This document shows, in pieces, positions 49,245-59,259 of a stretch of 64,000 nucleotides of DNA; the stretch's first letter is position 1; every line of letters starts with the position of its first letter. Source of the DNA: Lunularia cruciata. Lineage: Eukaryota > Streptophyta > Marchantiopsida > Lunulariales > Lunulariaceae. The notes under the pieces were generated by a model, which was not told where the DNA came from, made no database searches, and saw nothing but the letters and a program-made list of their open reading frames with translations. The stretch is from contig OX419761.1 in NCBI GenBank assembly GCA_948567375.1, positions 49,452,243 through 49,516,242 on the forward strand. Reading direction: 5' to 3'. The position numbers were made by a program, and so were the translations under genes.

Positions 49245-50134
49245 TAGTACCATGGAATAGAAAAGCAAAGATTAACTACCAATGTAAAGAACTTTTCTAG
49301 TCATTCCTTTTGGGAAGGGTATAACATATTCTTTGGAGTTGTGTTCTTCATATTGAAGTAGCCTATTTGGAGTGATTGGATCATCACCTTTTGGAATTAG
49401 TTGGAACTTAGCTTACATGGAACTGATTTTTGGATTTTCTTTTTTCCATAGTGTAGTGTAGTTGGTGACTCTACCTTCTTCTACTAATGGTTCCTACCTA
49501 AGAGGTTCAATAGGAAATAATAAAGAACTACATTATGATACTCCTCTTCAAATCTATCTATTTCCAAACCTATCTCCATGAGAGCAAGTTGTTTCATACC
49601 CATTTATTGCAAAGTATATGACATTGGGTTGTCATAAGGCTAGGTAATGCCAAAAGAAAGAGTGCTAATTTTCCTTATGGTTGTCATATTTGTAGCAAAA
49701 AACCTTGGAATACCAAGTAGTGGTAAAAATTAGGCAAAAATTAGGCTAATTCAAGCAAATGTATAACAATATGATCAATATCATATAAGGTACTACAAAT
49801 GATAATAGGAACTTGATGTATTGCTCTTATTTATTGTACTTAATGTCAATCAACCATATTGAAGGTGATAAAGGTTGGTTTGAGGTTCTAAATGTTGAGA
49901 GCTATTATAGTCAATCCAAGCATAATGTTGAATAAAGAATTAGAGTTGATACAACCATTTTTCAATATGATCTATTATCACAAGAGGATTGTTGCAGCAA
50001 AATATATAGAAGACTAGGACGTGTGGAAGGACTTGCAAAGTTACTGTTGTAGGTTTGTTTATATAAAGGTTATGGTTTACAATAAAGAGAGATGGAGATC
50101 CAAAAGTTGGGGCTCATGAAAGAGGTGGATATGA

Positions 50135-50392
50135 ATGGATACCAAAAAAATTGGTACTAGAACTATAAGAGAGGCAAGTACAATCTATTTAGGAGATATA
50201 GATGGGAGTAGAGTTGAGAGATTGGGGAGCAAGAAAAAGAAAGAGAGTGGATTCTTTACAAGAAGCTGGTGCAATGTTTTCAACAATGTAACAAGGAGGC
50301 TCTTTATGAAGTGGATGGAAGCAATTGGGGATGCTAGTAGGAGAAATAAGGAATTAAGTTATGTAAGGAGGTCTATGGTAATAAGGGAATAA
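50135..50392 (+). other. Open frame of 85 codons, unrecognised
   Basis: Basic, no known motif, immediately before the degenerate family G LTR; probably chance or a relic. Confidence 0.2.
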
Positions 50393-50400
50393 CTATCAAG

Positions 50401-50984
50401 AGTATGATATGTGTTTGTTTTATTGTGATATGTAATTGGTATTGTAAATAATTGAAAAGATATTATTTGTATGGACTTTTATTAAGCTTCAAAATTAGCC
50501 ATGATAAGGTCTAGTAAGTCATAGCCAAGATAGAGGTGATTTTATTTTAAGAGTTCAAAAGAGTAAGCACTACTATTTTTGACTCAAGTATATTGAACTT
50601 ATATTATTCTTAGATATTTGGCTTTGAAGAAAGAGAACTCTTGGGTTCACAAGGCTTTTTTGTATAGATTTTTTATAATCTAGGGATAGTTCACATGAAG
50701 GAATCCTTTGACTTAGTGTTGGGTCAAGATATGATTGCGTATAGAGATTATTCCCATGAGTTTGGATATTTCTTTTGACTTTGATTATGATGATTTTAGG
50801 TCTCTTACTTATACTAGTAATTAATGACTCTTATGTACAATTATTTCATAAGTATATAAACAAGGAGATGAGGAGGTACTCATCATCTTTTCATTTGCAA
50901 CAATCCATCTCTTATTGAGTTTTTCTAGTGAATAGTGGCTTGAGTGTTGGAGGTGCCTTGGAGTAGATTTTATGTGTTTGGTTC
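50401..50984 (+). repeat. Family G LTR copy 3, left part, interrupted by element A
   Basis: Diverged but colinear with the 688-bp family G LTRs (GGTATTGTAAATA, TTTGGCTTTGAAGAAAGAG, AGTATATAAACAAGG, TTTCATTTGCAAC). It stops at GGTTC, the target of element A, and resumes at 56632. Its left boundary is uncertain by about 20 bp. Confidence 0.75.
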
Positions 50985-51407
50985 TGTAAAAGACCGAAAC
51001 CGAGGAGAGAAATAGGAGAATGGAAGCTCACATTGGGACACTTGAATGAGGGAAAACTCCGAATGCCTAGCATGAGCTTCGGCCTTGGTATTTATAGGTA
51101 GCATACAAGACCCTTGAAGCTTCTCAAGAAGTTTCCTTGAGCCGCTTTCTTGGAGTGCAAGCCAAGTTAACTAGGAAGCTTCTCAAGAAGCTTCCTTCTA
51201 GAAGCCGCCTACTTGGCGTGCAAGCTAAGCTAGTTAGAAGCTTCTAGAAGCTTCCTTCTAGAAGCTACTTGCTTAGGGTGCAAGTTAACTAGTTGGGAAG
51301 CTTCCTAAGAAGCTTCTTAGATGCTTCTAGAATATTCTAGGCTATTTTGTCTTATTATCTACTTCGTAAGCCCGACTAACTTTGTCACTAAACTCCATAT
51401 TGTTACA
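50985..51407 (-). repeat. Element A 3' LTR
   Basis: TGTAAAAGACC...ATTGTTACA on +. TATAAATA (minus) at 51089-51096; four-unit GAA/TTC array at 51237-51254. Confidence 0.97.
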
Positions 51408-51419
51408 TATTCCCCCGCC
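51408..51419 (-). other. Polypurine tract of element A
   Basis: On minus GGCGGGGGAATA directly before the 3' LTR; primes plus-strand DNA synthesis. Confidence 0.85.
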
Positions 51420-53026
51420 GCTAGTTGGTGACGTCCTCGTCGCCAGTGAAGCTTTGAATTCCTTGATGGCCATCTGTGCATTCTGGAGGTGAGAAAGAGG
51501 TTCCCATGTAGCATCATGAAGGGGATACCCTTTCCAAAGGACCTTGTACTCCGTATGTTGGTGACGGCCTCGTTGAATATGGCGACGCGCAAGGATACGA
51601 TCAACTTCGTACTCCTCATGATCATTGATAGGGATAGGAAGAGGGGGAGGTTGGACTCGAGAGGAAAAGGAAGAAGGGTTAGGAACAAAGGGTTTCAACT
51701 TGGAAATATGAAAGACAGGATGGATACGCATGTGACAAGGTAAGGCAAGACGATAAGCAACAGGGGAGATAATGTGGGTGATATCAAAGGGTCCTATCCA
51801 ATTAGGAGCAAGTTTACAAACTTGGGTATCAAGTGGGAGAGGGAGGTTACTAGAGGATAGCATGACTTTATCACCAACTTCAAAGGTGAGATCACGACGA
51901 TGATGGTCTGCATATTGTTTTTGGCGATTTTGAGCAACAAGGAGGTGAGATTTGGCTTGTTGGAGAGATTGGGATATAGTGGTCAAGAATGTAGAAGTAT
52001 GAGGAACCTGAGAGGGAGGGGGAGCAAGAAGAGAATCTGGAACAAGCGGATCTTGGCCAAAATTGAGAAAGAAGGGAGAAAATCTAGTGCTTGCCTGTTT
52101 GGAATTGTTGTAGGCAAATTCTGCAGCTGCAAGACATTCATCCCAGTTGGTATGGTGGACATTGACAAAGGCCCGCAACATATCCTCCAATGTACGATTG
52201 GTGCGTTCGGTTTGTCCATCAGTTTGAGGATGATAGGCCGTGGACAAAGCAAGCTTGGTGCCGAGTATCTAGAAGAGTGCTTGCCAGAACTTCCCGGTAA
52301 ATCAAGGATCACGGTCGGAGATGAGTACACGTGGCATCCCATGATGCTTGAAGACATTGTCGAAGTAGATTTGTGCTAAGGTTGGAGCATCCACGGTATC
52401 ACAGGTTGGTGCTAAGTGGATTTGCTTACTAAGCTTATCCACAAACACCACAATTGCGGTGTGTCCTTGTTTTGTCTTTGGCAAGGATGTGATGAGATCC
52501 AAGCTCACATGCTCCCAACGAGCGGATGGAATGGCGAGTGGTTGAAGGAGTCCACTCGGCTTCTGGTTGCTGGCCTTGTTCCGTTGGCAACTCTCACATG
52601 ATCGGACAAAGTCTCAAACATCTCGTGTCATGTTGGGCCACCACCATTGGTGTTGGAGGGTGCCCAAGGTCTTGTCCACTCCCATGTGACCAGCTATTGG
52701 TAATCATGGGCTTCTTGAAGTCGCACAAGTCGAAGATCACCTTTGGTTGGAACATAGATCTGGTCTGCATGGAATAAAAGGCCTTCCTTGAAGGAGAAGG
52801 TGTTGTATTCCTTGTCGCGTGCTGTTACACGACCGTGTACCATTTGGAAGAAGGGATCTTGCTGTAGGGCTAACCGAAACTCGTTGTGAACCTTAGGATC
52901 AATTGACACCGTCGTAATTGCTGCCGCGATGAGAGGAAGAGACTTCAAATCAGGTCGTCGTGATAGAGCATCAGGGATGACATGGAACCAACCTGGTTTG
53001 TACTCAAGTTTGATGTCAAACAATTA
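51408..53026 (-). pseudogene. Element A integrase with C-terminal chromodomain
   Basis: After the RNase H stop the tether (EYKPGWFHVIPDALSRRPDL) leads to the HHCC zinc region. This is disrupted by a 1-nt deletion near 52697 and a TGA at 52614-52616 (element B has TGG). The core shows SLDLITSLP and SDRDP, then TGA (52302-52304), TAG (52269-52271), and YHPQTDGQTERTN with the catalytic Glu, so all three acidic residues remain. A WIGPFDI motif (GPY/F) follows. The chromodomain is at 51462-51617 (YEVDRILARR, EYKVLWKGYP, HDATWEPLSHL). The frame runs through the polypurine tract into the LTR (end 51342). Chromodomains of this kind bind methylated histone H3 and steer integration to heterochromatin. 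Confidence 0.9.
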
Positions 53027-53623
53027 GAGTTGCTCTTCCCATCGATGATGTCGACTCTTCATGTGCTCTAGGTGTAAGGTCTGCAACAATGGCTTGTGAT
53101 CAGTTTGCATGATCACTTGTTTCCCCAAGAGATAATGCCTCCATACCTTGGTGGCATATACCATTGCAAGTTGTTCCCGATCTCGAGCAGAGTAATTTCT
53201 TTCAGCTGTATTTAGTCGGCGAGACACAAAGGCAATAGGATGTAGTCCATCTGGAAATTCTTGTTGCAACACAGCTCCAATTGCAAAGTTAGAAGCATCA
53301 AAATCAACCACACAAGGTAGTTGAGGATCATATGGTTGAAGAATGGGTCTTGAAGACACCATATGCTTTAACTTCTGGAATGCTTCTTCATGCTTGGTGG
53401 TCCATTGGAAGTTCGAGTTCTTTCCCAAGAGGTCAGTCAATGGTGCAGCCACGTGAGCATAATAGTGGATGAACTGTCGGTAAAAACTGGCCAATTCGTT
53501 GAACGCTCGTACTTTGGTAGCATCCTTCGGGGTAGGCCAATCAGTAATGGCCTTGATCTTCTCTTCTTCCATCTTGATCCCCTCTGATGAGATCTTATGA
53601 CCCAAGAAGGTAACCTCCTTCTA
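53024..53623 (-). pseudogene. Element A RNase H domain
   Basis: The minus frame after the TAG at 53621-53623 opens with KEVTFLGHKIS. It includes VVDFDASNFAIGAVLQQ, REQLAMVYA and QTDHKPLLQTL, holding the D, E and D of RNase H. It ends at a TAA (53024-53026) where element B has CAA. It degrades the RNA strand during reverse transcription. Confidence 0.9.
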
Positions 53624-54616
53624 CCAAAAAGCACACTTTGACTTCTTGCAGTAAAATTTCCACTGTTGTAGTCGTCTTAGGACTTCTCGCACATGATTCA
53701 TATGTTCTGCCTCTGTCTTACTATAGATTAAGATATCATCTAAGAACACTACCACAGACTGATCCAATAGCCCCTCCAACACCCAATGCATCTGATCCAT
53801 GAAGACTGCTGGAGCATTAGTGAGTCCGAAAGGTAGAACTCTCCACTCAAAATGTCCATACCTTGTACGAAAGGTAGTCTTTTTCACGTCCTCTCCTTCA
53901 ATAGGAATTTGCCAATAGCCGTTACGAAGATCTAGCTTGGAAAAGTATTGTGCTCCACTTAATTGATCAAGCAAGTCATCGATCCGAGGCAAGGGATATG
54001 CATTCTTCACGGTTTGCTTATTGGGCCCACGGTAATCAATACAGAAACGAAGTCTTCCATCCTTCTTTGGAACAAATAGTACCGGTGCTCCCCAAGGGGA
54101 GGTACTATGTTGTATGAAATCCTTCTCCAACAACTCTGTAAGTGTTGTTCGCAACTCCTCCAACTCCTTTGGTGAGAGCCGATAGATTGGTCTACTCACT
54201 GGAGTACTCCCTGGCAATAACTCGATCTTGAAGGGCATAACTCGATCAGAGGGTAATCCCTTTGGCAGATCATCCGGAAACACATCTGCAAACTCTTGAA
54301 CTATCCGATCAACCGTCACTTGATGCGGCACTTGGCCCTCCTCAGATTGTTCTTGTGCAATCGGCTTGATCCACACCGCGAATACAGACTTATCTTCCTC
54401 CAAAGCTTGCTCTATGGCTGCTTCATTAACAAACTTCCCTTCTAGGGACTCATCTCTCTTCCGAGCTTGCTCCATGGTTGCCTTCCTGGCAAACTTCCCA
54501 TCTTGGGACTCATCTCCCTTCCAGATTTGCTCTATGGCTACCTTCTCGACAAACTTCCCATCTTGGGACTGACTATTCTTAGGTGTCTTACTCAGAGGTG
54601 CCAGACAACCTAATCA
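53621..54616 (-). pseudogene. Element A reverse transcriptase
   Basis: Opens after the protease TGA (54614-54616). A variable linker with three copies of a ~17-residue acidic/basic motif (SQDGKF...EQ) precedes the RT, which has [53 protein letters not shown] and the catalytic FLDDILIYS. The frame ends at a TAG (53621-53623) after KCAFW, where element B has CAG. Core motifs are intact. Confidence 0.92.
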
Positions 54617-55047
54617 GAAATTCCTACCTTGGTGTTGTACTTGAATTTGGTGTCGGGTCCAATCAAATTGAACCTTATGACATTCAAGCCAAGGTAGACC
54701 CAGAATGATATCATAGTGTAGAGGTGCCACTACAAACCTCATACACTCCAAATACTCATTCCCAATCTTGAAGGTAACAGGATGCAAGGTGCGGAATGCA
54801 GAACCCTTTCTACCATCCGCCATCATCAAACTACTTCCAATCACTGGCTTGATAGGAATACCTAATTCCTTTGCTACTTGTATAGACATGCAATTCTCTG
54901 AACTTCCAGAATCAACCAAAATTCTACAACCCCGATTAGATATCATACCTTGCAAGTGAAGCAAACTTGCATAGGTCGAGCCTTCAATCCCATTGGAACT
55001 AATCAAGCTCCCAATAGGCGGCTCAAAATCTCCTACTGGGATTCCTC
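54614..55047 (-). pseudogene. Element A protease
   Basis: Entered by -1 frameshift from gag (GIPVGDFEPP after the heptamer). The active site is ILVDSGSSENC, a D-S-G retropepsin type. Then come SSLMMADGRKGSAF and the C-terminal IILGLPWLE. The frame ends at TGA 54614-54616, where element B has CGA, a direct CpG-to-TpG difference. It would process Gag-Pol. Confidence 0.88.
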
Positions 55048-55054
55048 GTTTCCC
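55010..55054 (-). promoter_or_regulatory. Putative -1 ribosomal frameshift signal at gag-pol of element A
   Basis: The heptamer GGGAAAC (55054 to 55048) is in gag phase G GGA AAC, the X XXY YYZ form. A 7-nt spacer is followed by CCCAGTAGG (55040-55032) and CCTATTGGG (55018-55010), which form nine pairs (one G-U) around a 13-nt loop. The gag stop TAG lies inside the 5' arm. After slipping, the frame is open into protease. The same layout is kept in element C. Confidence 0.75.
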
Positions 55055-55932
55055 TGATCATTCCGCTCCACAACCTCCACTTGGGCAACTTGTCGAGGTC
55101 GTCCATTCTTGAGTGGACATTCAGCAATGCGATGCCCCAACTGGCGACAATAAAAACAACCTCCATTTTGTTGTAATCTTTCTCTATCTGCTATGCCAAG
55201 TGGTCTTCGTTGGATAGCATCAATCTCCATTGGTACCGGTTCTTCCACTCGTGGTACTGGTGGGTTTTGTGTAGGTCAAGGTCGAGACCAAGTTGTCGCA
55301 ACTAAGGAATCAAAACACTCAGCCAATTGCATGGCTTGTTCTACATTCTGTGGCTCTCGCATGGTCACCTCCAATCTGGTTTGTGACTTCAATCCTCGCA
55401 CAAATCGATCCAGAACTTCACCTTCTTGGATATCTGGAATTTGCATGATGATATTCTGAAATTGTGTGATGTAGCTTCTCACTGAGCCAATTTGCCTCAA
55501 CTCTGCCAATTTATCTCGTGCAGCTCGGGTGGCATTTATAGTCTGAAATCGACCAAGTATTGCATCCTTGAATTCTGCCCATGTAAAAATTGGTGTAACA
55601 ATTTGTCGTTCAGCTCTTTCTACTCGGAATCGCCACCAAAGTTTTGCCACTCCATCCAATTGGCTAGAAGCCAAGAGAATTTGTTTCCGCTCGTCTTGAA
55701 GATTGGTGGCTTCAAAGTAACGTTCACAGTCAAACAAAAAATTCTCCATTGTGCCTGGAAGATTCTTGCCTTCAAACACCTTGGGTTTTGGAAATCAAAT
55801 GCGATCTTCTCCATCTCAAACTGGCGCTCTATCTATTTGTTCTCGTCGTTGCTGGTCTCGTTCATCCAACAATCGAGTAAGATGCTCGATTTGTTGTTGC
55901 ATTGCAAGGATAACATCCGGTATTGCCGCCAT
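55033..55932 (-). pseudogene. Element A gag with CCHC zinc knuckle
   Basis: ATG at 55932 (MAAIPDVILAMQQQIEHLTR). Two TGA codons follow at 55816-55818 and 55795-55797; element B has CAA at both, so the ancestor was probably CGA. Capsid-like frame 55276-55779 (ENFLFDCERYF, LWWRFRVERAE, LDRFVRGLKSQ) ends with TGA 55276-55278, shared with B and C. The knuckle CFYCRQLGHRIAEC (CX2CX4HX4C) lies in the following open part, which ends at TAG 55033-55035. Gag forms the particle and the knuckle binds RNA. Confidence 0.9.
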
Positions 55933-56190
55933 CGCTAGTACTCTATTCCACTACCCGCAATTTATCTAGTTGATTAACACATAGATACAACACGTCCACC
56001 GTTCTCCATAAGTTACAACTGGAAGTATCAAGGGTTCCTCTGACACGGTGATCATATGTAGAAAATCCTACCCAAAGCGTGAGGTGATGAATTGTGTGAA
56101 ACGATGCTTTGGTAATATCTGGACATGAAAGTCCCAATGGTTTGGCGGAAGTGGATTTGGTGGTCCATAAATTCCATCCATCCCATTCCT

Positions 56191-56202
56191 GCTCTGATAC
56201 CA
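56191..56202 (-). other. Primer binding site (tRNA-iMet) of element A
   Basis: On minus TGGTATCAGAGC, exact initiator-Met site, beginning two bases after the 5' LTR. Confidence 0.95.
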
Positions 56203-56203
56203 A

Positions 56204-56626
56204 TGTAAAAGACCAAAACCGAGGAGAGAAATAGGAGAATGGAAGCTCACATTGGGACACTTGAATGAGGGAAAACTCCGAATGCCTAGCATGAGCTTCG
56301 GCCTTGGTATTTATAGGTAGCATACAAGACCCTTGAAGCTTCTCAAGAAGTTTCCTTGAGCCGCTTTCTTGGAGTGCAAGCCAAGTTAACTAGGAAGCTT
56401 CTCAAGAAGCTTCCTTCTAGAAGCCGCCTACTTGGCGTGCAAGCTAAGCTAGTTAGAAGCTTCTAGAAGCTTCCTTCTAGAAGCTACTTGCTTAGGGCGC
56501 AAGTTAACTAGTTGGGAAGCTTCCTAAGAAGCTTCTTAGATGCTTCTAGAATATTCTAGGCTATTTTGTCTTATTCTCTACTTCGTAAGCCCGACTAACT
56601 TTGTCACTAAACTCCATATTGTTACA
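56204..56626 (-). repeat. Element A 5' LTR
   Basis: 423 bp. It differs from the 3' LTR by G/A near the end at ACC(G/A)AAACC, C/T in GGG(C/T)GC and C/A in ATT(C/A)TCT. Internally built from three ~60-bp tandem units plus a partial fourth, each starting at a GAAGCTTC palindrome. Confidence 0.97.
56308..56556 (-). promoter_or_regulatory. LTR promoter: heat-shock-element-like array upstream of a TATA box
   Basis: TATAAATA (minus) is at 56308-56315. Upstream on the minus strand lie GAAnnTTC blocks at 56335-56342, 56347-56354, 56394-56401, 56406-56413, 56516-56523 and 56528-56535. Contiguous arrays are GAAgcTTCtaGAAgcTTC (56456-56473, four alternating pentamers) and TTCtaGAAtaTTC (56544-56556, three). 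TTCtaGAA also occurs at 56415-56422 and 56475-56482. Alternating nGAAn/nTTCn pentamers are the binding site of heat-shock factors. Confidence 0.7.
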
Positions 56627-56631
56627 GGTTC

Positions 56632-56725
56632 CCACATTCTTAGTCCATGGTGTGCTACCTTAATAATCATCAAATGTTCATCAAAAATCATCTTGAGTGA
56701 GAGATAGACAAGGGGTGATTGGTCT
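56632..56725 (+). repeat. Family G LTR copy 3, right part
   Basis: Continues the LTR interrupted by element A: CTTAGTCCATGGTGTGCTAC and CATCTTGAGTGAGAGATAGAC match the ends of copies 1 and 2. The right end is approximate. Confidence 0.75.
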
Positions 56726-56932
56726 TCAAGGCAATGAATATTTCAAAATGAGTGGTTTTGTATATAGTGGTTTTGTTTTTATAATGCAAAATGAACTAGA
56801 GGTGAGTGCTTCTAGTCCAATTATATGGTATACCCTATGATGGGTAAAGATTAGGAGGCCGGGTGCTATGGAGCCCCATCTTTAGTTGCATGTCTGCAAT
56901 CTATACCATATAAAGAATGAACTAGCTATAGG

Positions 56933-57265
56933 TCAAGTACATCTAGGACATAACCGCTGTCCTTGAAGAGCTACCGTGAGGAGAGGAGTCATACATGCCA
57001 TATGCCATCCTCTCGAACAACTATCACACACTAACATAGTAGTAGCTCTACCAAAAGAGCCACATAACATACACCTCAAGCCTACACGTACAAGTGCCAA
57101 GCTTGGGTCTATAATACCATCAATGTTTGGGAGGTGGCATGGTGCACAATTACGCACATGATCCTTCCAAACAACACCATCACGTCCTTCTAACACAAGG
57201 ACTCCAGATGGCAAAACCTCACAAACTCTCAAGATATTGTGGCTTGTCAAAACATCAAGTGTCAT
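56933..57265 (-). pseudogene. Element P integrase tail with PHD finger
   Basis: An open 110-codon frame. Residues 1-50 (TLDVLTSHNILRVCEV, VLVLEGRDG, CAPCHLPNIDG) follow the integrase C-terminal domain; reading upstream crosses a single TAG. Residues 65-109 (57073-56939) give CX2CX11CX2CX4HX2CX14CX2C with CDSCSRGWHMAC and CPRC, a complete C4HC3 PHD finger with the Trp before the His. The frame ends one residue later. PHD fingers read the histone H3 tail, so it may have guided integration. All eight zinc ligands are present. Confidence 0.85.
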
Positions 57266-58186
57266 CCGTGCTATCTGCTATAGATATACATAGTCTCTTG
57301 GATGAAATTGATAGATCGAGGGTCTATAACCTCCTCCTCAAATGGTAGCATAGCATAAAGTATCTCTATGCTAAGTAATTTCCAAGTTCTCAAAGGCCAT
57401 TGGCATCACTCTCCAAAAGATCTCTGCCCGCTAAGAACATGCGCTCATCCATACATCGAGGTCATCTAAGTCCAAAACTACAGTAGTATCTCAATAAATG
57501 GCTGTAGGTAAATCAAGATCTTGTCCATAGAGTAGAAAGTACGAAGAGAAGGATGCTAATGAGGCTTGCCGGCTGAACCAATAGCCCATGGCCAACCAAG
57601 GTAACTGGAGATTCCAATCTCCCAAGTGGCCTCTCTGCAAACCATACTTTTGCAATCCTCTCTTCACCGTCTAAACCACTCTCTCTGCTAACCCATCTAC
57701 CTCAGGGTGATCTCTGGATGTAGTATAATGATCAATCAAAGCCTTGTAACACAAGACTTGAAACTCCCTCAAGAACTCTATACCCTGATCAGTCAAAACC
57801 TCAGCTGGTGCACCAAAATGACTAAGAGCTTGATCCAAGAGCAAGTAAGCTATCCCTTCAATAGACTTGTCAGGAAGTGCCACCAACTCAATCCACTTGG
57901 AGAAGTGCTCCACCATCACCAAAACATACCAATGATGTCTCATAGTCAACGATAAAGGTCTAGCAAAGTACAAACTCCAATGGTAACCCAATCCCATGAT
58001 AGATAATGGGTGTAACCATGGTGTAGGAGCATTGAATGATGCTCTAACTTGGTCACAAACCACACATTTGGCAACAAATTGTTGTACCTTGGTTTGCATA
58101 CCGCACCACCAATAATGACTACGGAGTAATCTATATGTACGCTTTACTCCAAAATGTCCTAGCTCCTCATGAGCATGACGGACCAA
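57266..58186 (-). pseudogene. Element P integrase
   Basis: Zinc region RHAHEELGHFGVKRTY and CVVCDQV (HHCC). In the core, the first catalytic Asp appears replaced by Tyr (WSLYFARPL where the family has a D after WSL). The second (EVLTDQGIEF) and the Glu (DGLAERVV) remain. The C-terminal part continues with stops (LQLPWLAMGYWFSRQAS, ASFSSYFLLYGQDL). Dead as read. Confidence 0.85.
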
Positions 58187-58639
58187 CTATGGTCTCTGAG
58201 ATAGAAGTGGTACTACTCACACTCTACCATCCTCTCATACACGCAAAAGGTATCTGCCCTCCAATCTAAACCGTCTGGCTTGCTGAAGAACATTGTCTCT
58301 CTCCTTGGCCCCAACTGTGCCACCCATAACACCAATGCAAAGATAGTCTATCACTAAGACATCATCATGAATGTCTCGCTGAACTATACCAATATCTTCA
58401 CTCTTTGGATCTATGACCTCAATAACTCCTCCTATATGCATTGAGAGAGATACCACCAAAGCCTCTGAAAATATACATAGAAAGGCCAATGCATGCTAGC
58501 CTGGCATCATCTCCTCATCTGTCTCACCATGCCAACATGCTCCGGTCTGATCATGCTGGTTGGGACATGGGTTTCTACTCAACCTATTTGCATCACGGTT
58601 CACCATTCCAGGTCTGTGAATAATTGTAAAGTCATACTT

Positions 58640-59176
58640 CTATAAATTTAGAGCTCATCATGCAAGCTTCCTTGAAAGCTTGTCAGACTCCATCAACCAC
58701 TTCAGTGATTGATAATCATTGATTAGAGTGAAGGGGTTACCAAATAGGTAACATAAAAAATGTACTACTACCCAAATTGCTACCAAGCACTCTCCCTCAT
58801 ATGAACTATACTTCACCTCCACTGAAATGTTAGAGCAACTAGCGTAGGCCACCAAAAACTCCTTCCCCTCATCATCATGTTGGGTGAGCACCGCTCCAAG
58901 CCCCAACATACTCCAATCAGTATGAACCTGAAATGGTCATCCTTTGATCAGTCTCCTCAAAATAGGAGCAGATGTTAATGTCTCCTTGAGCTCTACAAAA
59001 GCTCTCTCTTTCTTATCTCCCCAACACCACTCCTGTGTAAGCTTGGTCAGCTTTGTCAAGGCCTTGGCAATGGCACTAAATCCTCTAATATAATGGCAAT
59101 AGAAGTTTGCCAACCCAAGGAAAGCTTGCACTCTGCTCACATCTGTAGGCCAAGGAATATGTGCAATAGCCTCCAC
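58640..59176 (-). pseudogene. Element P RNase H and RT connection
   Basis: Connection 59176-58937 (VEAIAHIPWPTDVSR, FLGLANFYCHYIRGFSAIA) and RNase H 58909-58658 (QVHTDWS just upstream, LGLGAVLTQHDDEG, YSSYEGECLVAIW, INDYQSLKWLME). The D and E residues are visible. A short frame change separates the two. Confidence 0.85.
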
Positions 59177-59259
59177 CTTGGTCTATTGAACACCAAGTCC
59201 TCCGGGGTAGATAGTGCGACCCAAATACTCAACCTACTCGTGGAAGAACCTACACTTCC

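Larger units (their letters stand above)
50985..56626 (-). mobile_element. Element A: structurally complete young Ty3/gypsy chromovirus
   Basis: 5642 bp with 423-bp LTRs (50985-51407 and 56204-56626) that differ at three positions (about 0.7%). It has a perfect 5-bp duplication GGTTC (50980-50984, 56627-56631), an exact tRNA-iMet primer site and a polypurine tract GGCGGGGGAATA (51408-51419). Minus-strand order: gag with CCHC knuckle, -1 shift, protease, RT, RNase H, integrase, chromodomain. It is therefore a chromovirus. Nine in-frame stops and one 1-nt deletion interrupt the polyprotein, so it cannot make its own enzymes as read. The recent insertion implies enzymes supplied in trans or damage already in the parent copy. 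It landed in a family G LTR. Confidence 0.97.

Noticed and set aside
51489..52379. Plus-strand frames of 84 and 159 codons in element A
   Set aside because: Antisense shadows of the integrase frame, which has clear domains on the minus strand.
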